Source of the DNA: a virus
Length of the DNA: 22,596 nt
IMG/VR virus record: IMGVR_UViG_3300027849_000064
Coordinates: 1 to 22,596 of that record
Strand: one strand, 5' to 3'
Shown: piece by piece, positions 1 through 5,846 of the stretch
Layout of the letters: each line of letters starts with the position of its first letter
How positions within the stretch are numbered: position 1 is the stretch's first letter
Notes under the pieces: generated by a model
Seen by the model: the letters and a program-made list of their open reading frames with translations, nothing else
Told to the model about the DNA's origin: nothing
The model's database searches: none
Position numbers and translations under genes: made by a program

Positions 1-163
1 AGAATTCCATGATTTCTCTAATAGTCATATCTTCAAAATTAAAACCATACGTTTTCTCTTGCATGTTTTTTTGATGAGACATTATATCTTCTAAGTGTGT
101 TGTTGATTTATCATAGAAATCATTTACTTCTAGATCCTTACATTCATTATCTATATTTGCCAT
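1..163 (-). CDS. Partial phage protein, possibly an all-alpha NTP pyrophosphohydrolase/dUTPase-like enzyme (3' end outside window)
   Basis: An open frame starts at an ATG at 161-163 and runs off the left edge of the window without a stop. It begins MANIDNECKDLEVNDFYDKS, and the later part reads QEKTYGFNFEDMTIREIMEF. That short stretch, with a QEKTYGFxF segment followed by MTIREIM, reminds me of the N-terminus of phage all-alpha NTP pyrophosphohydrolases (dUTPase/MazG-like), which remove pyrophosphate from nucleotides. The metal-binding ExxE helices of that family would lie beyond the edge, so the assignment rests on memory of the N-terminus only. It follows the upstream gene by 12 bases, so the two are probably co-transcribed. 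The frame is secure; the function is tentative. Confidence 0.5.
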   Translation of the reverse strand, partial: MANIDNECKDLEVNDFYDKSTTHLEDIMSHQKNMQEKTYGFNFEDMTIREIMEF

Positions 164-175
164 TTGTTTTTTATT

Positions 176-451
176 TTAAAGGTTCTTTTCTTCATTAACG
201 TAGTTATCAAGTCCTTGGATATACGCAACAGCATCTAATAAATTATCACGTTTGTGATTGTAACTTTCTCTAGAGAATTTAAGAGCTACTAGTGCCTTAA
301 ACATATCTGCACCTGTTACTTCGTGACCTGTCATTCCTTGGAATATCATAGCTGCTCGGTCCATGCCTTCTGAAAAAGGACCGTAGTTACGATCAGCTTC
401 TTCACTTCTATTATTTACGATATCATTCGCTTCTTCTAAAATGCTTTTCAT
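176..451 (-). CDS. Small conserved phage protein, DUF6378-like
   Basis: This 91-residue protein starts MKSILEEANDIVNNRSEEAD. It contains the pattern R-x-YGPFSEGMDRAA early on, then a central GADMFKALVALK, then FSRESYNHKRDNLLDA and AYI. That order of motifs is what I recall for the DUF6378 family of small helical phage proteins, whose biochemical function is unknown to me. No membrane segment or signal peptide is visible. The gene lies 43 bases downstream of the next small gene and just upstream of the partial gene at the left edge, in a run of short minus-strand genes typical of early or host-takeover regions. The leader is AT-rich without a Shine-Dalgarno sequence. Family recall is moderate; the coding call is firm. 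Confidence 0.75.
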   Translation of the reverse strand: MKSILEEANDIVNNRSEEADRNYGPFSEGMDRAAMIFQGMTGHEVTGADMFKALVALKFSRESYNHKRDNLLDAVAYIQGLDNYVNEEKNL

Positions 452-494
452 TCTTTTTATGTTTGTTATTATACTAATAAATATTAAAATGTTT

Positions 495-704
495 CTAGTC
501 CATTTTAGTTAAAGCGACCCATCCTCTATTTTTACAAAACTTGTGAGGAATTCCATCAACCATTGTATATGGTGATCTAACTATTTCCTTTTCATTGTTT
601 TTAATTGCTCTTGCATTTAAATCATCAAATTCTTCTTTAGTTGGGTTTTCTACGATTTTTGCTTCTTGTTTAAATTCCCAAGGGTGTTTGTGTGAAATAG
701 CCAT
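495..704 (-). CDS. Small hypothetical protein (69 aa)
   Basis: The frame encodes 69 residues, beginning MAISHKHPWEFKQEAKIVEN and ending near NRGWVALTKMD. I do not recognise it. It is hydrophilic and charged, with a single cysteine and no membrane segment. A Trp-containing C-terminal half (HKFCKNRGWVALTK) could form a small beta fold, but this is only an impression. It starts 12 bases after the stop of the upstream 50-residue gene and is probably co-transcribed with it from the promoter-like element at 880-901. A competing plus-strand frame over the same bases has no translational context and was discarded. Confidence 0.65.
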   Translation of the reverse strand: MAISHKHPWEFKQEAKIVENPTKEEFDDLNARAIKNNEKEIVRSPYTMVDGIPHKFCKNRGWVALTKMD

Positions 705-715
705 AATTTGTTTGT

Positions 716-868
716 TTATTTGTTTTTATTATTTATTTGGTTTTCTAATTCGATTGCAAGATCTTCGATTCCTTCGTTATAAGCCCATTGGGTTTCATCG
801 CCTGGATTTCCGTATCTGATGTTTTCTGATGCTCTTTCTAATAGGATTTGTAATTCTTCTAGTTTCAT
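716..868 (-). CDS. Small hypothetical acidic protein (50 aa)
   Basis: A short frame from an ATG at 866-868 to a TAA at 716-718 encodes 50 residues, starting MKLEELQILLERASENIRYG and ending in an Asn/Lys-rich tail. It is acidic, probably mostly helical, and contains the segment GDETQWAYNEGIEDLAIELE. I do not recognise a family. It is supported by position: it fills an otherwise empty gap, is followed after 12 bases by the next gene, and its start lies about 16 bases downstream of a promoter-like element shared word for word with the gene at 940-1173. Function unknown. Confidence 0.6.
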   Translation of the reverse strand: MKLEELQILLERASENIRYGNPGDETQWAYNEGIEDLAIELENQINNKNK

Positions 869-879
869 ATGTTATGTGT

Positions 880-901
880 TTTGTTATATGTAAATATAAA
901 C
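880..901 (-). promoter_or_regulatory. Promoter-like element, copy A (22 bp)
   Basis: Read on the minus strand the 22 bases contain TATATTTACATATA and end in ACAAA. The same 22 bases occur at 1187-1208, and a 14-base core recurs at 10802-10815. The piece TATATTTA resembles the Bacteroidota -7 element TAnnTTTG, with the last G replaced by A. It lies 11-33 bases upstream of the start of the 50-residue gene, a fitting distance for a short leader. Identity of two copies in front of two short genes is what the sequence shows; promoter function is inferred. Confidence 0.5.
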
Positions 902-939
902 CTTTTTATTGATATAAAAAAACTTTATTGCATTTATTT

Positions 940-1173
940 TTAATAAGTTTCCATATCAGATTGTCGTTTCTCATGATCATGTTCACTATACACATTTAAG
1001 TTTAAGTAAGTATTACCTTCAGACAAACCTACGAAGGTAGTATTTTCTCTAATATCTTTATCATATGAAAAACAAAAATCATATTCCTCTTGAGTAAGGT
1101 ATTCCTGTGTGTTCATAATAGATTCAAATCTTTGGTACTCTTCGTTTGCTGTGTAATTTGTTTGTTCTGACAT
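940..1173 (-). CDS. Small hypothetical acidic protein (77 aa)
   Basis: The frame encodes 77 residues starting MSEQTNYTANEEYQRFESIM and ending ...RQSDMETY. It is acidic and rich in Tyr, Asn and Glu, with one Cys and no membrane segment. I do not recognise a family. It has its own likely transcription unit: a hairpin followed by a T run at about 1205-1242 ends upstream transcription, and a 22-bp promoter-like element at 1187-1208 lies 13-35 bases before the ATG. This arrangement suggests a strongly or early expressed small phage protein, possibly acting on the host, but the sequence itself gives no function. Confidence 0.65.
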   Translation of the reverse strand: MSEQTNYTANEEYQRFESIMNTQEYLTQEEYDFCFSYDKDIRENTTFVGLSEGNTYLNLNVYSEHDHEKRQSDMETY

Positions 1174-1186
1174 ATTTGATTGGTTA

Positions 1187-1208
1187 TTTGTTATATGTAA
1201 ATATAAAC
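1187..1208 (-). promoter_or_regulatory. Promoter-like element, copy B (22 bp)
   Basis: This stretch is base-for-base identical to 880-901 over 22 bases, with core TATATTTACATATA on the minus strand. It begins directly after the T run of the terminator hairpin at 1214-1242 and is followed 13 bases later by the ATG of the 77-residue gene. Terminator then promoter then start codon is a classic boundary between two transcription units. TATATTTA is close to the Bacteroidota -7 consensus. No clear -33 TTTG could be fixed. Confidence 0.55.
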
Positions 1209-1242
1209 AAAAAAAGTGAACCAGGAAAATCCTGACTCACTT
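1205..1242 (-). terminator. Rho-independent terminator after the rmlB operon
   Basis: Bases 1214-1242 form a hairpin: AAGTGA pairs with TCACTT, then after a two-base mismatch CAGGA pairs with TCCTG, leaving an AAA loop. On the minus strand it is followed by TTTTTTTG (1208-1215 side). It lies 31 bases beyond the stop of the 72-residue gene and so closes the operon that holds the cytidylyltransferase and dehydratase genes. Confidence 0.75.
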
Positions 1243-1272
1243 ATTTTTAAAAGTTATTAACAATTATACATA

Positions 1273-1491
1273 CTATTTTCCGATTTTTCCATAGTATTTA
1301 TTTAGAGCAGCTAACCTATCGTCTGCATCTACTAGCATTATTAACGCTTCTTCTGCGTTTTTGTAAAAATCCCCGGTAGAGTGATCCCCTATACCTGTTC
1401 CTTTTTCGCCTAATAAATCTAGGGATAGGAGTGCTTTTGCTTTATCTGCTTCAGCTGAAGTTCTAAGCATTATGATTAAATGTTTATTCAT
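1273..1491 (-). CDS. Small hypothetical protein (72 aa), last gene of the sugar-nucleotide operon
   Basis: The 72-residue product starts MNKHLIIMLRTSAEADKAKA, continues with a Gly-rich GEKGTGIGDHSTG stretch, and ends LAALNKYYGKIGK. I do not recognise a family; a short beta-strand followed by a helix at the N-terminus suggests a small alpha/beta fold. Its ATG overlaps the TGA of the upstream dehydratase gene in an ATGA arrangement, so translation is probably coupled. It is the last gene before the terminator at 1205-1242. Being in one operon with sugar-nucleotide enzymes does not prove a shared role. Confidence 0.65.
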   Translation of the reverse strand: MNKHLIIMLRTSAEADKAKALLSLDLLGEKGTGIGDHSTGDFYKNAEEALIMLVDADDRLAALNKYYGKIGK

Positions 1492-2420
1492 GTTTTTTTG
1501 TTTTTAATTGTGTTTACTTGTTCTAATAAAAATTCTTTAAATGATAGGTTAATCCATTCAGGGTATAAACCTCTTACCTTTGACGAATCAACAGCATATC
1601 TTCTATCATGTCCTAATCTATCTGCTACGAATTCAAACTTTGGTTTTTTACCTAACATCTCTCCGATCATATTTACGATTTCAATATTCTCATATCTTTC
1701 TCCGGATCCAATGTTATAAACTTCACCTTGTTCTTCAGATAACATAAGATTGTATAATATCTGTGTATTATCTTCTACGTCAATCCATTCTCTTATTTGG
1801 TTACCATCTCCATATACTGGGATTATTAAATCCTCTGCAATAGATTTTATGATTTTTGGAATAAACTTCTCTGCATTTTGTTTAGATCCGTAATTATTAC
1901 ATGTTCTTGTAATTAAGTATGGCAATCCAAATGTTCTTCCAGCAGCTTCTACTAAAAGATCACTCGCAGCTTTAGTTGCTGAATAATAAGAAGATCCTTT
2001 CAATCCGAAAGTTTCGTTAGATTCTGCATCCCAGCATATATCATCCATATCTCCATAAACCTCATCGGTTGAAATATGAATAAATTTCTTAAGGTCTTTG
2101 TTTTGTCTGGCACACTCTAATAAATTGAATGTTCCTTCAACATTAGTTCTAACAAATGGTTTTCCATCTTTAATAGAGTTGTCTACATGACTCTCTGCTG
2201 CAAAGTGTACGATATAATCATAAGAACCTAAGTCCTCTGCTGTTACATCACAAATATCCATATTAAGAAAATCAATATTAGGTACATTAACTCTACGTGC
2301 ATCTGCAGCATACGTTAAGTTATCAACTACCAATACTTCTGCATTTGGGTTTTTTCTTCCGATTGTGTTTACGAATTCAGATCCTATAAATCCAAATCCA
2401 CCTGTTACGATTATTCTCAT
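1488..2420 (-). CDS. rmlB: NAD-dependent sugar-nucleotide dehydratase, dTDP-glucose 4,6-dehydratase (RmlB) type
   Basis: The 310-residue protein is an extended short-chain dehydrogenase/reductase. The N-terminus MRIIVTGGFGFIGS carries the Rossmann GxxGxxG motif for NAD, followed by VVDNLTYAADARRV as in RmlB. HFAAESHVDNS and the catalytic STDEVYGDM (Thr-Asp-Glu) are present, and YSATK gives the YxxxK pair. These are the features of enzymes that convert dTDP-glucose (or a related NDP-sugar) to the 4-keto-6-deoxy sugar in the cytoplasm. It is somewhat shorter than the usual 340-350 residues. Its ATG overlaps the TGA of the cytidylyltransferase-like gene (ATGA), and the next gene overlaps its own stop the same way, so three genes are translationally coupled. 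In phages such enzymes may serve virion or DNA glycosylation or host surface change. The exact sugar cannot be read from sequence. Confidence 0.9.
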   Translation of the reverse strand: MRIIVTGGFGFIGSEFVNTIGRKNPNAEVLVVDNLTYAADARRVNVPNIDFLNMDICDVTAEDLGSYDYIVHFAAESHVDNSIKDGKPFVRTNVEGTFNLLECARQNKDLKKFIHISTDEVYGDMDDICWDAESNETFGLKGSSYYSATKAASDLLVEAAGRTFGLPYLITRTCNNYGSKQNAEKFIPKIIKSIAEDLIIPVYGDGNQIREWIDVEDNTQILYNLMLSEEQGEVYNIGSGERYENIEIVNMIGEMLGKKPKFEFVADRLGHDRRYAVDSSKVRGLYPEWINLSFKEFLLEQVNTIKNKKT

Positions 2421-2995
2421 GATTCTTCTAATAAGTCTTTAATTGCGTTTTTATATTGTTCCTTTGTTAAATTACCTTCAAAGTGCTGGGCTATTTGATC
2501 TCTAATTGCTAGCATCAAATACTGAGCAGGCGATGTGTTACTATCATTCTTTGCTCTGTCAATTAAATCAGGGTTTTGTTTAACCGTTTGTATAGTAATC
2601 AAGTCCTTTAGCTTAGTCGTAGACCATCCGTGGGCTCTAGTAGTATAAATAACTTCTGGAGATAGATTATCCCCTGAGAACCTCTTACCGATATAGTCAT
2701 CACCTAAAATTCTAATCTCAGGCTTATAAAATTCTATTAACTTTATTAAGTCTTCCTCTGTTTGATACGTAACAACCTCATCAACATATCTTATTGCCAT
2801 TAGTGTTTTATATCTTTCGTATAATGGAATTACTGGTTTGTATTTAGTGAATCTTGTTTCAGATGGATCTATTTGTAGAAACACCATGAAGTAATCACAA
2901 TGTTGCTTTGCAGTTTCAAATGTGTAAATATAACCTGGATGTAATAGATCAAAGTTACCTGCTGTAAATCCTATTTTTCCTTTAGAATTATTCAT
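2417..2995 (-). CDS. Cytidylyltransferase-like nucleotidyltransferase (TagD/RfaE-C type)
   Basis: The 192-residue protein opens with GKIGFTAGNFDLLHPGY, the nucleotide-binding signature of the cytidylyltransferase-like superfamily, where the usual motif is HxGH. Here residues 19-22 read HPGY, so the second His is replaced by Tyr. Further family marks are RYVDEVV (about 69-75), RILGDDYIGK (95-104) and the ISTT-like WSTTKLK (124-130). Enzymes of this type join CTP or ATP to a phosphorylated small molecule such as glycerol 3-phosphate or heptose phosphate. Residues 140-192 form an extra helical tail. The start overlaps the upstream 80-residue gene by 8 bases, and the stop overlaps the RmlB start. 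The pairing suggests a nucleotide-activated sugar or polyol pathway, but the substrate is unknown and the Tyr change makes activity uncertain. Confidence 0.8.
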   Translation of the reverse strand: MNNSKGKIGFTAGNFDLLHPGYIYTFETAKQHCDYFMVFLQIDPSETRFTKYKPVIPLYERYKTLMAIRYVDEVVTYQTEEDLIKLIEFYKPEIRILGDDYIGKRFSGDNLSPEVIYTTRAHGWSTTKLKDLITIQTVKQNPDLIDRAKNDSNTSPAQYLMLAIRDQIAQHFEGNLTKEQYKNAIKDLLEES

Positions 2996-3230
2996 ATAAA
3001 TTACCTTGTTTTAAGTTTAAATATAAGTATAGTTGCTTTGCTATGTCTTGGACAGTTTCATCCGGGAAAGCTTCATTTAAACATAGTGTTAATACATAAT
3101 GATCTACCATATTCTTAGCGGCATCAATATGTGATTGATTAATACAAGAGTCTATTGTCTTTTGTATTTTGTCTAAGGCCTTTGTTGACCATGTTGTGTA
3201 ATTCTCTGGTTTGAATAAAAATTGCTGCAT
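2988..3230 (-). CDS. Small hypothetical helical protein (80 aa)
   Basis: This 80-residue protein starts MQQFLFKPENYTTWSTKALD, continues KIQKTIDSCINQSHIDAAKN and MVDHYV, and ends in LYLYLNLKQGNLYE. It looks all-helical, with two Cys residues and no signal peptide. The block KIQ-x-TIDSCINQ-x-x-x-DAAKNM resembles small proteins I have seen in other phage genomes, but I cannot name a family. It is the first gene after the hairpin cluster at 3251-3327 and overlaps the cytidylyltransferase-like gene by 8 bases, so it heads the sugar-nucleotide operon. Confidence 0.7.
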   Translation of the reverse strand: MQQFLFKPENYTTWSTKALDKIQKTIDSCINQSHIDAAKNMVDHYVLTLCLNEAFPDETVQDIAKQLYLYLNLKQGNLYE

Positions 3231-3240
3231 ACGTGTCTGT

Positions 3241-3277
3241 TTAAATAAGAAATGCTCTGTAGTTTATACAGAGCATT
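3241..3277 (-). terminator. Perfect 11-bp hairpin, likely terminator of the packaged-protein gene run
   Basis: AATGCTCTGTA at 3251-3261 pairs perfectly with TACAGAGCATT at 3267-3277 around a five-base loop. On the minus strand it is followed by TTCTTATTTAAA, a moderate U tract. It lies between the 178-residue gene (stop at 3340) and the 80-residue gene (start at 3230), where the gene content changes from packaged proteins to small metabolic genes, so a transcription end is expected here. The U tract is weaker than in textbook terminators. Confidence 0.65.
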
Positions 3278-3287
3278 CTTGAATTGT

Positions 3288-3327
3288 TTCAACACGCGGT
3301 TGAATGTATTTCGATGATACGCGAAAT
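3288..3327 (-). other. Two further short hairpins next to the terminator
   Basis: Between the terminator stem and the 178-residue gene there are two more small inverted repeats. TTCAAC and GTTGAA (3288-3304) flank ACGCG, and ATTTCG and CGAAAT (3308-3327) flank an eight-base loop. Together with the 11-bp stem they make three stem-loops within about 80 bases. They could be an mRNA 3' end structure, an RNA processing site or a small RNA. The pairing is visible; the role is not. Confidence 0.4.
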
Positions 3328-3339
3328 TCGTTTAATATT

Positions 3340-3876
3340 TTATTTTGAGTCTATTGACATGAATTCGTTATCTCTAATCTCTAAATTGTTATTACCAACT
3401 GATGCCATTGTACCATAGATTGTATCTTTTTTAGAAGCTATTGGAGAATTCATCATTCCAGTCTTATCTATTTTCTTATACAATTTGCTACCGTTAACAT
3501 CATCCATAAATCCAACGTTAATTACTAATTCATATCCAACGAATAATTGGTTAGAATCTTCGCTGTTTAATTTATTAATTTCGTCAATATGAAATCCTTT
3601 ATCTAGATTAGCTGTTACGAATAATACTGAATCCATACTCTTTGCTCCCTTTTCAACAACATCCAAGATAATCTTTTCTCCAGTTGATTTAAAACTTGAC
3701 CATGCTTTATTAACCTCAGCTAAAGTTGCTTTTTGATCTCCTTCATAAGAAACTTTTTCTATAGTTTTCTTAAATGCTTGCATTACCTTTCCTACTAGTC
3801 CTTTAGAACTATAAACTCCAGTCATTCTATATACCTTTTCGTTTACGAATTGTTCGAATAATTGTACGTGTTTCAT
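3340..3876 (-). CDS. Putative capsid-internal protein with N-terminal capsid-targeting-like peptide
   Basis: The 178-residue protein starts MKHVQLFEQFVNEKVYRM. The first 13 residues match the layout of the T4 internal-protein capsid-targeting sequence (MKTYQEFIAE followed by A): Met-Lys, a short polar/aromatic helix with xFxxF, then an aliphatic-x-Glu where the T4 prohead protease cuts. Here the site would be FVNE followed by Lys, which is less usual than Ala or Gly. The rest is a mixed alpha/beta domain that I do not recognise, with VGYELVINVGFMDD in its second half. It is the last of six adjacent genes with such peptides or sites, and the hairpins at 3251-3327 follow it. Packaging is inferred from the peptide and the neighbours. 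Confidence 0.7.
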   Translation of the reverse strand: MKHVQLFEQFVNEKVYRMTGVYSSKGLVGKVMQAFKKTIEKVSYEGDQKATLAEVNKAWSSFKSTGEKIILDVVEKGAKSMDSVLFVTANLDKGFHIDEINKLNSEDSNQLFVGYELVINVGFMDDVNGSKLYKKIDKTGMMNSPIASKKDTIYGTMASVGNNNLEIRDNEFMSIDSK

Positions 3877-3902
3877 GATTTTATTTTAATTTTATTATTT
3901 TA

Positions 3903-5846
3903 TTAATATTCAAAAGGTGGAGTTCCATAATCCTTTCTCTTAACGGCATACCATACTGCTTTATATGTGAAATACCACCAATTGTCTGATTCTATAATAT
4001 AAACTTCTCCTTTAGGTGCTACTCTCTTGTAACCTCCTCTTGTAAAGTTCTTTGTTACTGGAACACCATCATCCCACGTTTTATTAGTTGATTGAGCTTC
4101 CATTCCAGAACCATCAAAGGTTGCTAAGTGAATTTCTGCATTTTTACCTTCAGCTTTTTCATCTGCTGCGAATTGTACAAGACCTGCAGATTTTGTAGCT
4201 GCTTCATTAACTATTGATTCATTGTATAAATGGACATAGTTACTTCCTTTTTCAGAATAAACTGATTTTATTTTAAATTCTTTTTGTGCTTTAGTATAAT
4301 ATGCTTTAAAGAATAAGTTATCTTCTAGATCTCCGAAGAAATGATCTGACTTACCAACATAAAATTTTGCATTTGGATAAAGTTTTGTAACTTCTTCTTT
4401 TGTTTTTGCATCTAGAACTTCTTTGTTGAATTCTTTTACAAATTTAGCTTCAGAAACTAATGATTCATACTTTTCCATATTGATGAAAACATCTGCAATA
4501 TCTTTATTACCTATTGTATTATAAACTGCATTTGGGTGTTTATTACCAATTGCTGCATTAACAACGTCTCCATTATCCTTTACTGTATAACTTCCACCAT
4601 CGTACTTTTCACCATCAATTGAAATTTCAAAACCAGCTCCTTTACCTTTAACATATTCTAAGTCGTGTACCTTTGCTTTAACCATATCAGCTTGAGAAAT
4701 TGCAGATGCTATTAAGTTAGCAGCAGCTTCCACTTCTTTTTTACTAAATTTAAATTTTTCAGTAACTAATGATTCGTATGCAGTACCTTTAACTTCTTCT
4801 GGTTTATTAAACCTTTTAATATTACTTTTACATTTTTTCAATAGATCTATAATACTATTTAATGTTTCGCCTTTACCTGAATCATTACCAGCTTTAAGCC
4901 AATCATAATACTTTGATAATTCTTGACTAGCTTTGTATAATTCATCTTCTATCGTATCCTTAGACATTCTAGAAAATGCTTCATTAACTACAGATTCGCC
5001 AAGTCCTAATAATTCATCGTACATTGAAGCTGCCATTTTCATTGTATCTTTTGTTTTCTTAACATCATCTTTAAATTCCTTAAAGAATTGTTTAATAAAT
5101 GAATTTTGATCTTTTGCATTTTTTGCTAAATCTTTGTATATTCCGAAAACACCTTCATTTGTATTTACAAATTCAGATAAATTTGTTGTTAATTTATTTT
5201 TTGATTCATTAAAAAATGATTCGAAGTTTTGTAATTTTTTCATTTTTTTCTTTTTCTTTTTATATTCCTTTTCAGAGTCTCCGCTACCTGCTGGGATATC
5301 CCCTGATCCAGTTTGAGTTGCCGTTGGTAAGGTAACCTCCCCCATTCCTGTAATAGAACTTGTTGTTATATTTTCGAAAATATCTTTTACTCTATTCTCT
5401 GTTTTTTTCAATTCGTGCTCTAGTTTCATTAAGAATTCTTTTTCATTATTAAATAAACCATACCCTAAATCAAATCCTTGTTCTACGGATAAATCTTTCT
5501 TTTTAAATTTTGATTTATATTTTTTATTAAATAATGAAATGAACGTATCAATCTTATCTTCACGTGGATAAAAATAAATGTGATAACCTGCAGTACGAGC
5601 AGAATCCCAATATATTCCTTGTGAATCTTCGCGTCTAACTAGTGGTAAATCATACTCTATAGTCCATTCGCCATCCTCGGTCGTTTTATCATATATAGTA
5701 TCTTCATTAGGACTACCTCCCTTAGGATCTCCTTTCCAAAACTTAAACCCATATTTTTTTAATAGTGATTCTATTTTGGCATCAATACTCTTTGATTCCT
5801 TTAATTGATTTTCTTCTAGTTCTTTCATATTACCAAGCGTAATCAA
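3903..5846 (-). CDS. Multi-module putative packaged protein with six protease-type linkers and an internal targeting peptide
   Basis: This 647-residue protein looks like two units in one frame. Residues 1-200 are an unrecognised alpha/beta domain ending in a Gly/Pro/Thr-rich tail (GMGEVTLPTATQTGSGDIPA) and a Lys run. At Met202 (5241-5243) the sequence MKKLQNFESFFNES restarts with a capsid-targeting-like peptide, preceded by an A-rich stretch that could bind a ribosome. After it come protease-type sites at about residues 214 (FFNE/S), 231 (NTNE/G), 289 (ESVVNE/A), 363 (ESLVTE/K), 466 (ESLVSE/A) and 548 (ESIVNE/A). They separate small modules of roughly 60-100 residues, the last rich in Trp and Tyr. 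None is a family I can name. The stop lies 26 bases before the 178-residue gene and the start overlaps the upstream gene. The homopolymer at the junction leaves open whether the two parts are really one gene. Confidence 0.75.
   Translation of the reverse strand: MITLGNMKELEENQLKESKSIDAKIESLLKKYGFKFWKGDPKGGSPNEDTIYDKTTEDGEWTIEYDLPLVRREDSQGIYWDSARTAGYHIYFYPREDKIDTFISLFNKKYKSKFKKKDLSVEQGFDLGYGLFNNEKEFLMKLEHELKKTENRVKDIFENITTSSITGMGEVTLPTATQTGSGDIPAGSGDSEKEYKKKKKKMKKLQNFESFFNESKNKLTTNLSEFVNTNEGVFGIYKDLAKNAKDQNSFIKQFFKEFKDDVKKTKDTMKMAASMYDELLGLGESVVNEAFSRMSKDTIEDELYKASQELSKYYDWLKAGNDSGKGETLNSIIDLLKKCKSNIKRFNKPEEVKGTAYESLVTEKFKFSKKEVEAAANLIASAISQADMVKAKVHDLEYVKGKGAGFEISIDGEKYDGGSYTVKDNGDVVNAAIGNKHPNAVYNTIGNKDIADVFINMEKYESLVSEAKFVKEFNKEVLDAKTKEEVTKLYPNAKFYVGKSDHFFGDLEDNLFFKAYYTKAQKEFKIKSVYSEKGSNYVHLYNESIVNEAATKSAGLVQFAADEKAEGKNAEIHLATFDGSGMEAQSTNKTWDDGVPVTKNFTRGGYKRVAPKGEVYIIESDNWWYFTYKAVWYAVKRKDYGTPPFEY

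Noticed and set aside
5134-5316. Plus-strand frame opposite the 647-residue gene, and similar frames at 595-819, 1480-1719, 6287-6593, 8395-8649, 13732-13944, 18086-18280 and 20854-21078
   Set aside because: All lie opposite well-supported minus-strand genes, have atypical compositions (Phe, Leu, Ser-rich) and have no context as transcription units.
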